The notes below the pieces were generated by a model. That model was not told where the DNA came from, made no database searches, and worked only from the letters and a program-made list of their open reading frames with translations. Made by a program: the position numbers and the translations under genes. Below are positions 1 through 5,697 of a stretch of DNA of 7,524 nt, piece by piece. Location: positions 1 to 7,524 of the forward strand of contig JAJYMT010000070.1 in NCBI GenBank assembly GCA_021786695.1. Reading direction: 5' to 3'. This stretch comes from a bacterium. Its GTDB lineage: Bacteria > Patescibacteriota > Patescibacteriia > Patescibacteriales > GWE2-39-37. Numbering within the stretch: position 1 is the stretch's first letter; every line of letters starts with the position of its first letter.

Positions 1-720
1 GGTGCCGCTACCCGGATAATTGACCGCGCCGCCAAAGACATAGCCGGCGTATTTGTTGGTAAAACCGCCGTCACAACCGTTAGAGCCCCAGGCGGTGTAA
101 CAGGCGCCGCCATTGTGATAACAGACGGCGCAGGAAACGACTTTAGCTCCGGCGTTGCCGCCGGCCATGTCGGAAGGCATGAAAGATTGCTGGCCGGTGA
201 CGAGCGGCCAGAGCTTGTCTACCGGACTGGCATACACTCCGCCGGCGACACCCGGCGATTTCAGGCACAGTACCTCGCCGCCGCCTGGAGACGCGTCCCA
301 GCGCGTACCGAAGCCATAGCCGCTATAAATCAAGGAATCGCCGCTCGGACAATCCGGCCTGCCCCAGTTAGTGTAGGTGTCGCCGCCTCCGCCCGCTCCG
401 GCGACCGCCGTATCCACATAACCCTTATTGGCTGCATCCCTGTTGTTTACCGGTGTCGGCAAATTGGTGATCGCATTGCTGTTCATATTTAAAGCGCCGG
501 TCATCGTATCTCCGATCTTTCTGACAAAATCATTTACTAACCCGTTCCAGTCCAGATTGGTCAGGGTGTCGGTCGGCCCCTTGTTAGTGAAGGCCAAAAC
601 ATACTCACCCCCATAAGCGCCCCAGAGCAGAAATAAGCCGGCCAAAAACATGATAAAGAGCATTGATAACAGCAGGATGGTTTTAATTTTTGATTTGATG
701 AAAAATCCGCCTTCTTTCAT
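1..720 (-). CDS. Secreted/anchored tail-fibre-repeat protein with C4-collagen-like Cys domain (3' partial)
   Basis: The frame stays open from ATG at 720 to the window edge (240 codons, no stop), so the C-terminus is missing. Domains: a basic N-terminus, then a hydrophobic segment at residues 13-34 (signal anchor or signal peptide). Residues 69-103 hold one phage-tail-fibre-type repeat, GDTMTGALNMN then ITNLPTP then DAANKGYVD. A Gly-rich linker (108-113) follows, then a domain from about 116 onward with WGR, CPSG, IYSG, LCL, CAVCY and YAGYVFGG, and cysteines 124, 152, 197, 200, 207 and 216. That order resembles, from memory, the C-terminal domain of poriferan/cnidarian short-chain collagen C4; no Gly-X-Y collagen repeats are visible. 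It has its own promoter, lacks a clear Shine-Dalgarno, and lies behind the glycan operon. A surface adhesin is likely but not shown. The translation is certain; the domain names rest on pattern recognition. Confidence 0.85.
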   Translation of the reverse strand, partial: MKEGGFFIKSKIKTILLLSMLFIMFLAGLFLLWGAYGGEYVLAFTNKGPTDTLTNLDWNGLVNDFVRKIGDTMTGALNMNSNAITNLPTPVNNRDAANKGYVDTAVAGAGGGGDTYTNWGRPDCPSGDSLIYSGYGFGTRWDASPGGGEVLCLKSPGVAGGVYASPVDKLWPLVTGQQSFMPSDMAGGNAGAKVVSCAVCYHNGGACYTAWGSNGCDGGFTNKYAGYVFGGAVNYPGSGT

Positions 721-737
721 AAAGTTATCGATGAATT

Positions 738-776
738 ATTATATCTATATTATACCAGAAAATCGGTTTATGGAAA
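738..776 (-). promoter_or_regulatory. Extended -10 promoter of the tail-fibre/C4-like gene
   Basis: On the minus strand TTTCCA (771-776; 4 of 6 to TTGACA) is followed by a 16-nt spacer ending in TGG and a perfect TATAAT (749-754), giving an extended -10 element. Initiation about 7 nt downstream would leave a leader of about 22 nt before the ATG at 720. A second TATAAT lies at 738-743, 11 nt downstream, and could give an even shorter leader. Confidence 0.65.
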
Positions 777-797
777 AATAATCATCAGTTACCGATG
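772..797 (-). terminator. Weak candidate intrinsic terminator overlapping the GT4 stop codon
   Basis: On the minus strand, 797 to 783 can fold as CATCGG-TAA-CTGATG (6 bp including one G-U, 3-nt loop). It is followed by ATTATTTTTCC. The stem is short and overlaps the last codons of the glycosyltransferase gene, so termination here would be partial at best. Confidence 0.3.
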
Positions 798-1906
798 GAT
801 CTGAACACCGCCAGCAGTTCTCGAGCGCTTCGTTCCCAGGAAAATTTTGCCGCCTGTATATACCCCCGTTCAATCATCGACTCCCGCCTCTTCGGATCGT
901 TAAGCAATAGCCACATTTCTTCGGCCAATCGCCCCGGGTCGGTCGGCTCGATCAAGACCGCCGCCTGGCCGGCGACCTCGGGCAACGAAGAGATGTTCGA
1001 GGTAATCACCGGACAGCCGCAGGCCATCGCCTCCAGAACCGGGATGCCGAAGCCCTCATATAGCGACGGATAGACAAAAATCATGGCCTGTTTATAAATC
1101 CCCGGCAGATCATCGTCCGGCACATAACCCAAAAAAATCACCTGTTTGCTTAAACCCAAGGATTCGACCCGCCTGAAGATATCCTGATAAAACCAGCCTT
1201 GCTTGCCGGCGATTACCAGCCGGCAATCGCCGGCTTGTCCTGTCCGCACCAAAGCATCAAAGGCGTCGATCAGGGCCAGGTGGTTCTTCCTCGGCTCCAA
1301 GGTGCCCACGGTCAGGATGTATTTTTCAGGCAGTTTGTACTTGCGGATTATTTCGTCGTCCCCTCCTTCGCCGGTCGCCGCGCCGAACCGCCGGTTAGCT
1401 GCCGGATAAATGACCTTTACTTTCCCGGCTTCGATCTTGAACCATCCGACCGCATCATTTTTCGTGCTTTCGGAAATGGCGACCGCGCAGACGCTGTTCT
1501 TGATCGCCTGCTTCAAAAGCAAAAATTCGCGCCAGCGGGTGGATCTTTTGTGGGTCTCTTTGATCACCGGCAAAAAGGTGGTCAGATCAAAAATGATTAT
1601 TACCGAAGGCAGAAAAAAATTAAGCGCCGGCAACAGATAGGTGCAGGGAGCGAAAAACAGATCGATTTTTTTCAAAAGCGCATCAGCCAGAACGACAAAT
1701 TGCCACAGCGGAGTCGGCAGATTGAAATTTCTTATCCTCCATCTCGGCGGCAGTTGGCTGAAGCAATCGACCGGTTTGCGGAAATACAGCACATACTCAT
1801 CCTCGGCGTCGATTTTCATCAATTCCGAGACGACATTATACAAATGCTGTTCCTTGCCGGCCCAATTTTCTATCTCCAGGGTGTGGCAATCGATGGCTAT
1901 TCTCAT
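785..1906 (-). CDS. GT4-family glycosyltransferase (GT-B fold)
   Basis: A 373-residue protein, normal length for GT4 enzymes, which transfer a sugar from a nucleotide-sugar donor to a growing glycan at the cytoplasmic membrane face. The N-terminal acceptor domain starts MRIAIDCHTL, with a hydrophobic strand SVIIIFDLT near residue 101. The C-terminal donor domain begins near 195 with ILTVGTLEPRKN (201-208 core) and carries LVIAGKQGW (230-238), FLGYVPDDDLP (258-268) and the retaining-enzyme E-x7-E motif EGFGIPVLE (E284, E292), then SNISSLPEVAG (303-313). The frame is open further upstream to 2389, but that part is the out-of-frame shadow of the FkbM gene; ATG at 1906, 4 nt after the FkbM stop, gives the canonical GT4 N-terminus. 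There is no good Shine-Dalgarno, so translational coupling is likely. The sugar specificity cannot be read from the sequence. Confidence 0.93.
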   Translation of the reverse strand: MRIAIDCHTLEIENWAGKEQHLYNVVSELMKIDAEDEYVLYFRKPVDCFSQLPPRWRIRNFNLPTPLWQFVVLADALLKKIDLFFAPCTYLLPALNFFLPSVIIIFDLTTFLPVIKETHKRSTRWREFLLLKQAIKNSVCAVAISESTKNDAVGWFKIEAGKVKVIYPAANRRFGAATGEGGDDEIIRKYKLPEKYILTVGTLEPRKNHLALIDAFDALVRTGQAGDCRLVIAGKQGWFYQDIFRRVESLGLSKQVIFLGYVPDDDLPGIYKQAMIFVYPSLYEGFGIPVLEAMACGCPVITSNISSLPEVAGQAAVLIEPTDPGRLAEEMWLLLNDPKRRESMIERGYIQAAKFSWERSARELLAVFRSIGN

Positions 1907-1910
1907 AAGT

Positions 1911-2816
1911 TCAGATCCAGGCGAATAATTTCGTTCTTGATTTTCTGATCTTGTATTGCGGGACGAATCCGAGCAACATTTCTTCCAGGACCTGCGGGTC
2001 GTCCGGACGATGATAGGTGCAGATTGAGACCTTCGGCTTGAACCGCTTGATGGAATTCTCCGCGCCCCGAAGCATTTCCCGCTCCATGCCCTCGATATCG
2101 GCCTTGATGAAATCAAGGCGCCCGATCCCGTTCTCTTCCAGGAATGAATCAAGCCGGATCTGCCTCGCTTTTTCCGTCCGATGATTCCCTTGCTGATAGG
2201 GCGAACTGTCGCCCAATTTATCCGGCACCGAAAAAATGATTTCTGAGTCGGCACCGCCCAGGGCGAAGGGAACGACCTGCGCGTTTTCCAGCCCGTTATT
2301 CTTGACGTTCGTTTCGAGCAGCCGCTTGGTCCGTTCGACCGGTTCGAAAGCATAAACCCTGCCGGTCGGTCCGGTTTTCTTGCTGGCAAATGCCGTAAAC
2401 AGCCCGATATTCGCCCCCGCGTCGATCACGACCTCGCCCTTCCGGATCGCGACCTGCTGATCCGTATACGGGCCTTCGAAAAAAAAGGCGCCGCTATCGA
2501 TGAAATTTCTTTTGAAATAACCGTCGTCATTTCCCCAAATCGACACCAGGTCGGCGACCGAGGGAAGAAGATTCGCCGACCCTCCATATTCGAACAAATA
2601 ACCCCGGTAGCTGATAACTTTTCTTTCCTGGTCCTGACCGATTCTTCTGTGCTTGGCTAGGAATTTTGCCAATTCTTCCGGGCCCCGCCGCTCCTTCGAG
2701 CGCAAAGAAAACATAATCACTGACGGATCCTTGCCCCACATCTGTGTCAGAATAAAGCCGGCTCGCCAGCGTATTTTTTGCCATAAATTCATCTGCGCTT
2801 CGACTTGGGGCGTCAT
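1911..2816 (-). CDS. FkbM-family SAM-dependent methyltransferase
   Basis: A 301-residue protein of the FkbM/Methyltransf_21 family, SAM-dependent O-methyltransferases that often act on sugar hydroxyls of surface glycans. The SAM-binding glycine motif is VIDAGANIGLF (130-140), followed by the acidic ribose-binding strand YAFEPV (155-160). Family blocks IRLDSF (220-225), LDFIKADIEGMEREMLRGA (234-252) and KPKVSICTYHRPDD (260-273) follow. The first roughly 100 residues form an N-terminal region without a motif I can name, possibly membrane-associated (LWQKIRWRAGFIL). The ATG at 2816 lies 4 nt after the upstream stop and the gene ends 4 nt before the GT4 ATG, so it is mid-operon. A start at Met9 is possible; neither has a clear Shine-Dalgarno. 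Methylation of the product of the neighbouring glycosyltransferase is inferred from the operon. Confidence 0.93.
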   Translation of the reverse strand: MTPQVEAQMNLWQKIRWRAGFILTQMWGKDPSVIMFSLRSKERRGPEELAKFLAKHRRIGQDQERKVISYRGYLFEYGGSANLLPSVADLVSIWGNDDGYFKRNFIDSGAFFFEGPYTDQQVAIRKGEVVIDAGANIGLFTAFASKKTGPTGRVYAFEPVERTKRLLETNVKNNGLENAQVVPFALGGADSEIIFSVPDKLGDSSPYQQGNHRTEKARQIRLDSFLEENGIGRLDFIKADIEGMEREMLRGAENSIKRFKPKVSICTYHRPDDPQVLEEMLLGFVPQYKIRKSRTKLFAWI

Positions 2817-2820
2817 AATA

Positions 2821-4944
2821 TTATAAACTTAAGGTCTTGATCGTTTCTTTGACTTTCTTGTTTTCGGGATCGAGGATCAGCCAGGATTTATAATATTTCA
2901 GGGCGTTGCTCCGGTCTTTCCGTCCGAGATACACCTGGCCGAGCAGCTCATAAAAATTTGCGTAGGCCGCTTCAAGCTCCTTGCGGTGGACCGGATTCAG
3001 GTCCGGATGCGTGGTCGGAGGCAGCACCTTCAGCCCGTCAATCAGGGTGCCGATCGCTTTTTCCGCCTCATTTTGACGCAACTGGGCGCGCGCCAGACCC
3101 AGGTAATTCAATGGAATGTTCCGGTTCTCGCCCATCAGCTGTGAATATATTTTTTCCGCCTCTCTGTAATATTTTCGATCATAATATTCCCCGAGCGCCA
3201 GATAAACCGACCCCAGGTCGTTCTTGAGGTCGTAATCATATTCCGCCGGATCGATCGAATAAAGCTGGTCGATGATTTTTTTTCCGAGATCGCGACGTCC
3301 GGCTTCGCTGATCGTACTCAACAGTTTCGCCGAGTAAAGGGCGTATTGATCGCGGTAAAACGGCCGCCTTGGGTTCGCGTCGGCCATCAAGGACAGGTTC
3401 ACCACCAGTGATTTCTGGTCGCCGTAAGAGTCGGCCCTGGCTGCGCTCATCAGATAACGGTCGGCTGAATACGACCGCCAATCCTGGGAATAGAAAAATA
3501 TGCCGATGATGGCAGCGGAAATCACGGCGATGGCGATCCGTCCGTCTTCCTTGAGCCAAGACAGGTTCAGCTCGCGCCTCTGGGCATTCTCGCTCGCCAG
3601 AAACACCATCAACGCCAATATCAGATAAACATAAATCCGGCTGACGGTCATCGGGAAGGCGAACAAATCGCTCACCAGGAAGCCGGCGGCGGCGGCCAAA
3701 AGCGCACCGGCGAGCCAGATTCTTTCCACCGGCAGGTTTCGCCCGTGCCTGAAAAAAAACCTGATGGCTATTCCCGCGATCCAGAAAAAATAAACGAACG
3801 ATATCGACGCTCCGACCAGGCCGAATTGCAGCAGGCCGTCCAGGATGAGATTATGCGCTCGGTCCGGGAAGGTGTTGATCTTTTCATATACGCCCCAGTC
3901 CGGCCGGTAATGGCGGACGAACGGATCGAGCAGGTTGTCCGGCCCGAATCCCAGCAGCAGCCGCTTGGCCGGAGCACTCTTCAGTTCAGACCATGCCGCT
4001 TGCCAGGTGTAGAGGCGCATCTGATTCACCGGCATGCCCCGCAGATACAGCCCGCTAGACAGCCGGTTGACCAGATCGGTCTGGCCGTAATCGATCCTGC
4101 GATTGGGCCGGAGGTTAGCCGCGACAATCGATGCGACCAGCAAAACACACACGGCCGCAATCGCGATGATCGTCTTGCGCCGTCGTTTATAAAGCAAAAA
4201 ATAAAACAGGGCGGTAACCGATCCGGCGGCCAGACCGAACCAGGCGGAACGGCTCAAGCTGAAAAACAGAGCGGCCAGCTCCAGCGCGACTATCAGCAAC
4301 GCAAAAAAACGGAAAAAAAAGTTTTTCCCGCTCGCGATTATCGCGGCGGTAAAAACTGACAGCGGCAAAACCATCACTAAATATTGCCCCAGATAATTCG
4401 GCTGACCGAGAGTGGAAAAAATTCGGCCCAGGTATTGCGCGTTCTCTTGCCAGCCGATCGGGTCGTAGCCGTATTGCTGGACCAAACCATAGACGCTGAC
4501 AACAAAACCGCCGGCGACCACCGCGATCAGGATCCGCTTGACCTGCCGCCAGTCCTCGAGACAGAAGATCAGCAGCAGAAAAAAAGCCAGGTAGCTCGCC
4601 AGGGCATAAAAACCCTGCTGGCGGATGTAGCTGCCCCAAAGGGCCGTGCCCGGATGCGGCGCCAGCCAACTGGATATAAAATATGCCAGCGCGACCAACA
4701 GGGCGAATAGGATTATCTTCGGATTGAACCGGTATTCCAGCCGGCCGGACACGAGCGCCTTGGCCCAAAAAGCCGCGATCCCGGCAAAAAGAAAAAAATG
4801 GAATACTAGCAGCTTGTTGACCTCGAAGATGTGATAGTTGGTCCTGAAAAAAGAAAAATAAGTCGGCACTAAAAAAACGATCGCCAAAATACAAATTTCA
4901 GTAAAGACCGACAATATTTTTATCGCTTTTTCCCGTGTTTCCAT
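2821..4944 (-). CDS. O-antigen ligase/polymerase-like (Wzy_C) membrane protein with C-terminal TPR region
   Basis: A 707-residue protein. Residues 1-485 hold about 12 hydrophobic segments (for example 11-31, 45-64, 77-94, 113-128, 137-155, 186-204, 233-252, 258-276, 378-396, 409-428, 433-451, 469-485). A large extracytoplasmic loop spans about 277-375. Family signatures are STLGQPNYLGQYL (177-189), SLSRSAWFG (229-237, with R232) and, in the loop, LGFGPDNLLD (331-340) and FPDRAHNLILDGLLQFGLVG (359-378), whose H364 matches the conserved His of WaaL/PglL-type enzymes. Residues 490-707 are soluble, with TPR-like helix pairs near 573-606, 612-640 and 664-695. WaaL/Wzy/PglL enzymes transfer or polymerise undecaprenyl-linked glycans outside the membrane. 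The gene heads the FkbM-GT4 operon and lies just behind a pilin. Ligase, polymerase and protein O-glycosyltransferase cannot be told apart from sequence alone. Confidence 0.9.
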   Translation of the reverse strand: METREKAIKILSVFTEICILAIVFLVPTYFSFFRTNYHIFEVNKLLVFHFFLFAGIAAFWAKALVSGRLEYRFNPKIILFALLVALAYFISSWLAPHPGTALWGSYIRQQGFYALASYLAFFLLLIFCLEDWRQVKRILIAVVAGGFVVSVYGLVQQYGYDPIGWQENAQYLGRIFSTLGQPNYLGQYLVMVLPLSVFTAAIIASGKNFFFRFFALLIVALELAALFFSLSRSAWFGLAAGSVTALFYFLLYKRRRKTIIAIAAVCVLLVASIVAANLRPNRRIDYGQTDLVNRLSSGLYLRGMPVNQMRLYTWQAAWSELKSAPAKRLLLGFGPDNLLDPFVRHYRPDWGVYEKINTFPDRAHNLILDGLLQFGLVGASISFVYFFWIAGIAIRFFFRHGRNLPVERIWLAGALLAAAAGFLVSDLFAFPMTVSRIYVYLILALMVFLASENAQRRELNLSWLKEDGRIAIAVISAAIIGIFFYSQDWRSYSADRYLMSAARADSYGDQKSLVVNLSLMADANPRRPFYRDQYALYSAKLLSTISEAGRRDLGKKIIDQLYSIDPAEYDYDLKNDLGSVYLALGEYYDRKYYREAEKIYSQLMGENRNIPLNYLGLARAQLRQNEAEKAIGTLIDGLKVLPPTTHPDLNPVHRKELEAAYANFYELLGQVYLGRKDRSNALKYYKSWLILDPENKKVKETIKTLSL

Positions 4945-4950
4945 GGCTTA

Positions 4951-4979
4951 ATTATATCTTAAACAACCGCAAAATAAAA
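4951..4979 (-). promoter_or_regulatory. Candidate promoter of the glycan operon; probable leaderless transcript
   Basis: A perfect TATAAT (4951-4956, minus strand, within AGATATAATTAAGCC) lies only 6 nt before the ATG at 4944. Initiation 6-7 nt downstream of the -10 would fall at or next to the A of the start codon. The -35 is weak: TTTTAT at 4974-4979 with a 17-nt spacer, inside the T-tract of the preceding terminator. No Shine-Dalgarno is visible, which agrees with a leaderless message. Confidence 0.5.
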
Positions 4980-5005
4980 CCCGAGCCCCATTTCGGGGGC
5001 CCGGG
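4971..5005 (-). terminator. Strong rho-independent terminator of the second pilin gene
   Basis: On the minus strand CCCGGGCCCC (5005-4996) pairs with GGGGCTCGGG (4989-4980), 10 bp with one G-U, around a 6-nt loop CGAAAT. The T-tract TTTTATTTT (4979-4971) follows directly. It begins 34 nt after the pilin stop codon and separates pilin transcription from the glycan operon. Confidence 0.92.
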
Positions 5006-5039
5006 AAATACTTAAATAGGATCCTCTATAAGAATTTTT

Positions 5040-5471
5040 TTAACGGATGCCGGCCGGAGTAGCGGTGTGAACACCAGCTGAAACGCCGCCAGTGGTTGCT
5101 CCTAAGCAGAAGGATAGGCCATAGTCGGAGTTACCCGTACCGGAAGCTTGATAAGTATAGGCGTTTGAAGAAGCACAAGCGGTGCCATCCGCCGGGGTCG
5201 GTGCCGTCGGTACCACGGCCATATAGGTTACGGAATTAGTCGCAATTGATCCCGTTAAAACCGTCGGAGATGTAGGACCCGGATAACCGTTATTGTCGTT
5301 GAAATACAATTCCAGCGCGGTCTGCATCTGCTTCACATCGGCGATACGTTTGGCATCGCGCGATTTCTGACGGGCGTTGTTAAGGGCAACGACCGCCAAA
5401 GTGGAAAGCAGGCCGATGATCGCAATCACGACCAAGAGCTCGATCAAAGTAAAACCTCGTTCTTTTCTCAT
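5040..5471 (-). CDS. Type IV prepilin-like protein with Ser/Thr-rich C-terminal region
   Basis: A 143-residue class III signal protein. The short leader MRKERG is followed by FTLIELLVVIAIIGLLSTLAVVAL; the prepilin peptidase would cut between G6 and F7, leaving E11 as the conserved Glu5 of the mature pilin. The N-terminal helix (7 to about 60) continues through NNARQKSRDAKRIADV to YFNDNNGYP. Residues 64-143 are rich in Ser/Thr (about 23 of 80), Ala, Pro and Gly, with C99 and C122 as a possible disulfide pair (D-region style). It lacks the YL..MP.DP block of the upstream pilin. The ATG at 5471 has the best ribosome binding site in the window, an own promoter and a strong terminator, so this is a monocistronic, probably highly expressed unit. 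It could be the major pilin; a minor pilin or pseudopilin is not excluded. Confidence 0.93.
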   Translation of the reverse strand: MRKERGFTLIELLVVIAIIGLLSTLAVVALNNARQKSRDAKRIADVKQMQTALELYFNDNNGYPGPTSPTVLTGSIATNSVTYMAVVPTAPTPADGTACASSNAYTYQASGTGNSDYGLSFCLGATTGGVSAGVHTATPAGIR

Positions 5472-5475
5472 ATTT

Positions 5476-5486
5476 CACCCCCTCTC
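5476..5486 (-). promoter_or_regulatory. Shine-Dalgarno of the second pilin gene
   Basis: The minus-strand sequence GAGAGGGGGTG stands 4 nt upstream of the ATG at 5471. GGGGGTGA matches the anti-Shine-Dalgarno partner GGAGGTGA apart from one G that can still wobble-pair. No other start in the window has a comparable element, and it fixes the start codon of this gene. Confidence 0.75.
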
Positions 5487-5493
5487 AATTTTT

Positions 5494-5530
5494 CAAAAGG
5501 CAAGTCGACAAGCATGGGGACTGGCTTTTG
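5494..5530 (-). promoter_or_regulatory. Stem-loop in the 5' leader of the second pilin gene
   Basis: On the minus strand CAAAAG (5530-5525) pairs with CTTTTG (5499-5494), and AGTC (5522-5519) pairs with GACT (5506-5503). A small internal loop (CC against TGC) separates the two helices, and a 12-nt apical loop closes the structure. It sits between the predicted start site near 5568 and the Shine-Dalgarno at 5476-5486, so it is transcribed as leader RNA. It has no T-tract and is not a terminator. It may protect the mRNA or control translation; its role is unknown. Confidence 0.5.
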
Positions 5531-5574
5531 AATTATTAATAAATTAATAAATCCCTAATTTTAGAGATATCCAC

Positions 5575-5603
5575 ATTATACCACATTTTCTCCTAAAACC
5601 GAA
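5575..5603 (-). promoter_or_regulatory. Extended -10 promoter of the second pilin gene
   Basis: A perfect TATAAT (5575-5580) is preceded by TGTGG, giving TGG directly before the hexamer (extended -10). A weak -35, TTCGGT (5598-5603), lies 17 nt upstream. The predicted start is near 5568, giving a leader of about 95 nt that contains the stem-loop. Confidence 0.65.
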
Positions 5604-5632
5604 GCGTTTTTGACTTTAAGCGGCCGGCTAAT

Positions 5633-5664
5633 AAATTTCATTCGCGACAGCGAATACCAAATTT
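5633..5664 (-). terminator. Candidate terminator hairpin after the first pilin gene
   Basis: On the minus strand ATTCGC (5655-5650) and GCGAAT (5645-5640) form a 6-bp stem with loop TGTC. The flanking AAATTT boxes (5664-5659 and 5638-5633) can extend the pairing past a short internal loop. The 3' side is A/T-rich but lacks a clean U-tract. It lies about 34 nt after the pilin stop at 5698 and upstream of the next promoter, the right place for a terminator. Confidence 0.5.
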
Positions 5665-5689
5665 TTTAACTTTTAATTTTTAATTTTAA
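5662..5689. repeat. Short A/T tandem repeat (four TTTTAA-type units)
   Basis: On the plus strand the units TTTTTTAA, TTTTAA, TTTTTAA and TTTTAA follow one another with a single C between the first two. The tract lies immediately downstream of the first pilin gene and leads into the hairpin at 5633-5664. It may be an AT-rich spacer or part of the termination region; no coding is seen in the 5584-5697 interval. Confidence 0.5.
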
Positions 5690-5697
5690 ATTTCTGT

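Noticed and set aside
115..492. Plus-strand open frame of 125 codons opposite the tail-fibre-like gene
   Set aside because: The minus frame has recognisable domains, a signal segment and a promoter; the plus frame has none of these.
1..720. Prophage origin for the tail-fibre-like gene
   Set aside because: No other phage gene is visible, the protein has a membrane/signal segment, and the neighbours are ordinary surface-glycan genes. Only 240 codons are visible, so this is not fully excluded.
1199..1948. Plus-strand open frame of 249 codons opposite the GT4 gene
   Set aside because: It is a shadow of a well-supported gene on the other strand; the translation shows no motif, and no promoter or ribosome site accompanies it.
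1907..2389. Upstream extension of the GT4 reading frame by 161 codons
   Set aside because: It runs antiphase through the FkbM gene and its translation is Arg/Ser-rich with no domain. The canonical GT4 N-terminus starts at the ATG at 1906.
2820..2825. TATAAT on the minus strand 3 nt before the FkbM start
   Set aside because: It overlaps the ligase stop codon, is too close to the ATG for the start codon to be transcribed, and has no -35 or TG extension. The 4-nt gene spacing points to an operon.
4303..4320. A7 and A8 runs in the ligase gene (also A8 at 3752-3759 and at 2479-2486 in FkbM) as possible phase-variation tracts
   Set aside because: All frames are intact. The runs encode Phe-rich stretches with TTT codons and are no longer than expected for chance in such sequence. 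Read-level length variation would be needed to revive the idea.
3745..4359. Plus-strand open frame of 204 codons opposite the ligase gene
   Set aside because: Its composition is rich in Gln/Arg/Glu/Pro, as expected from the antisense of membrane segments, and it lies wholly inside the ligase gene.
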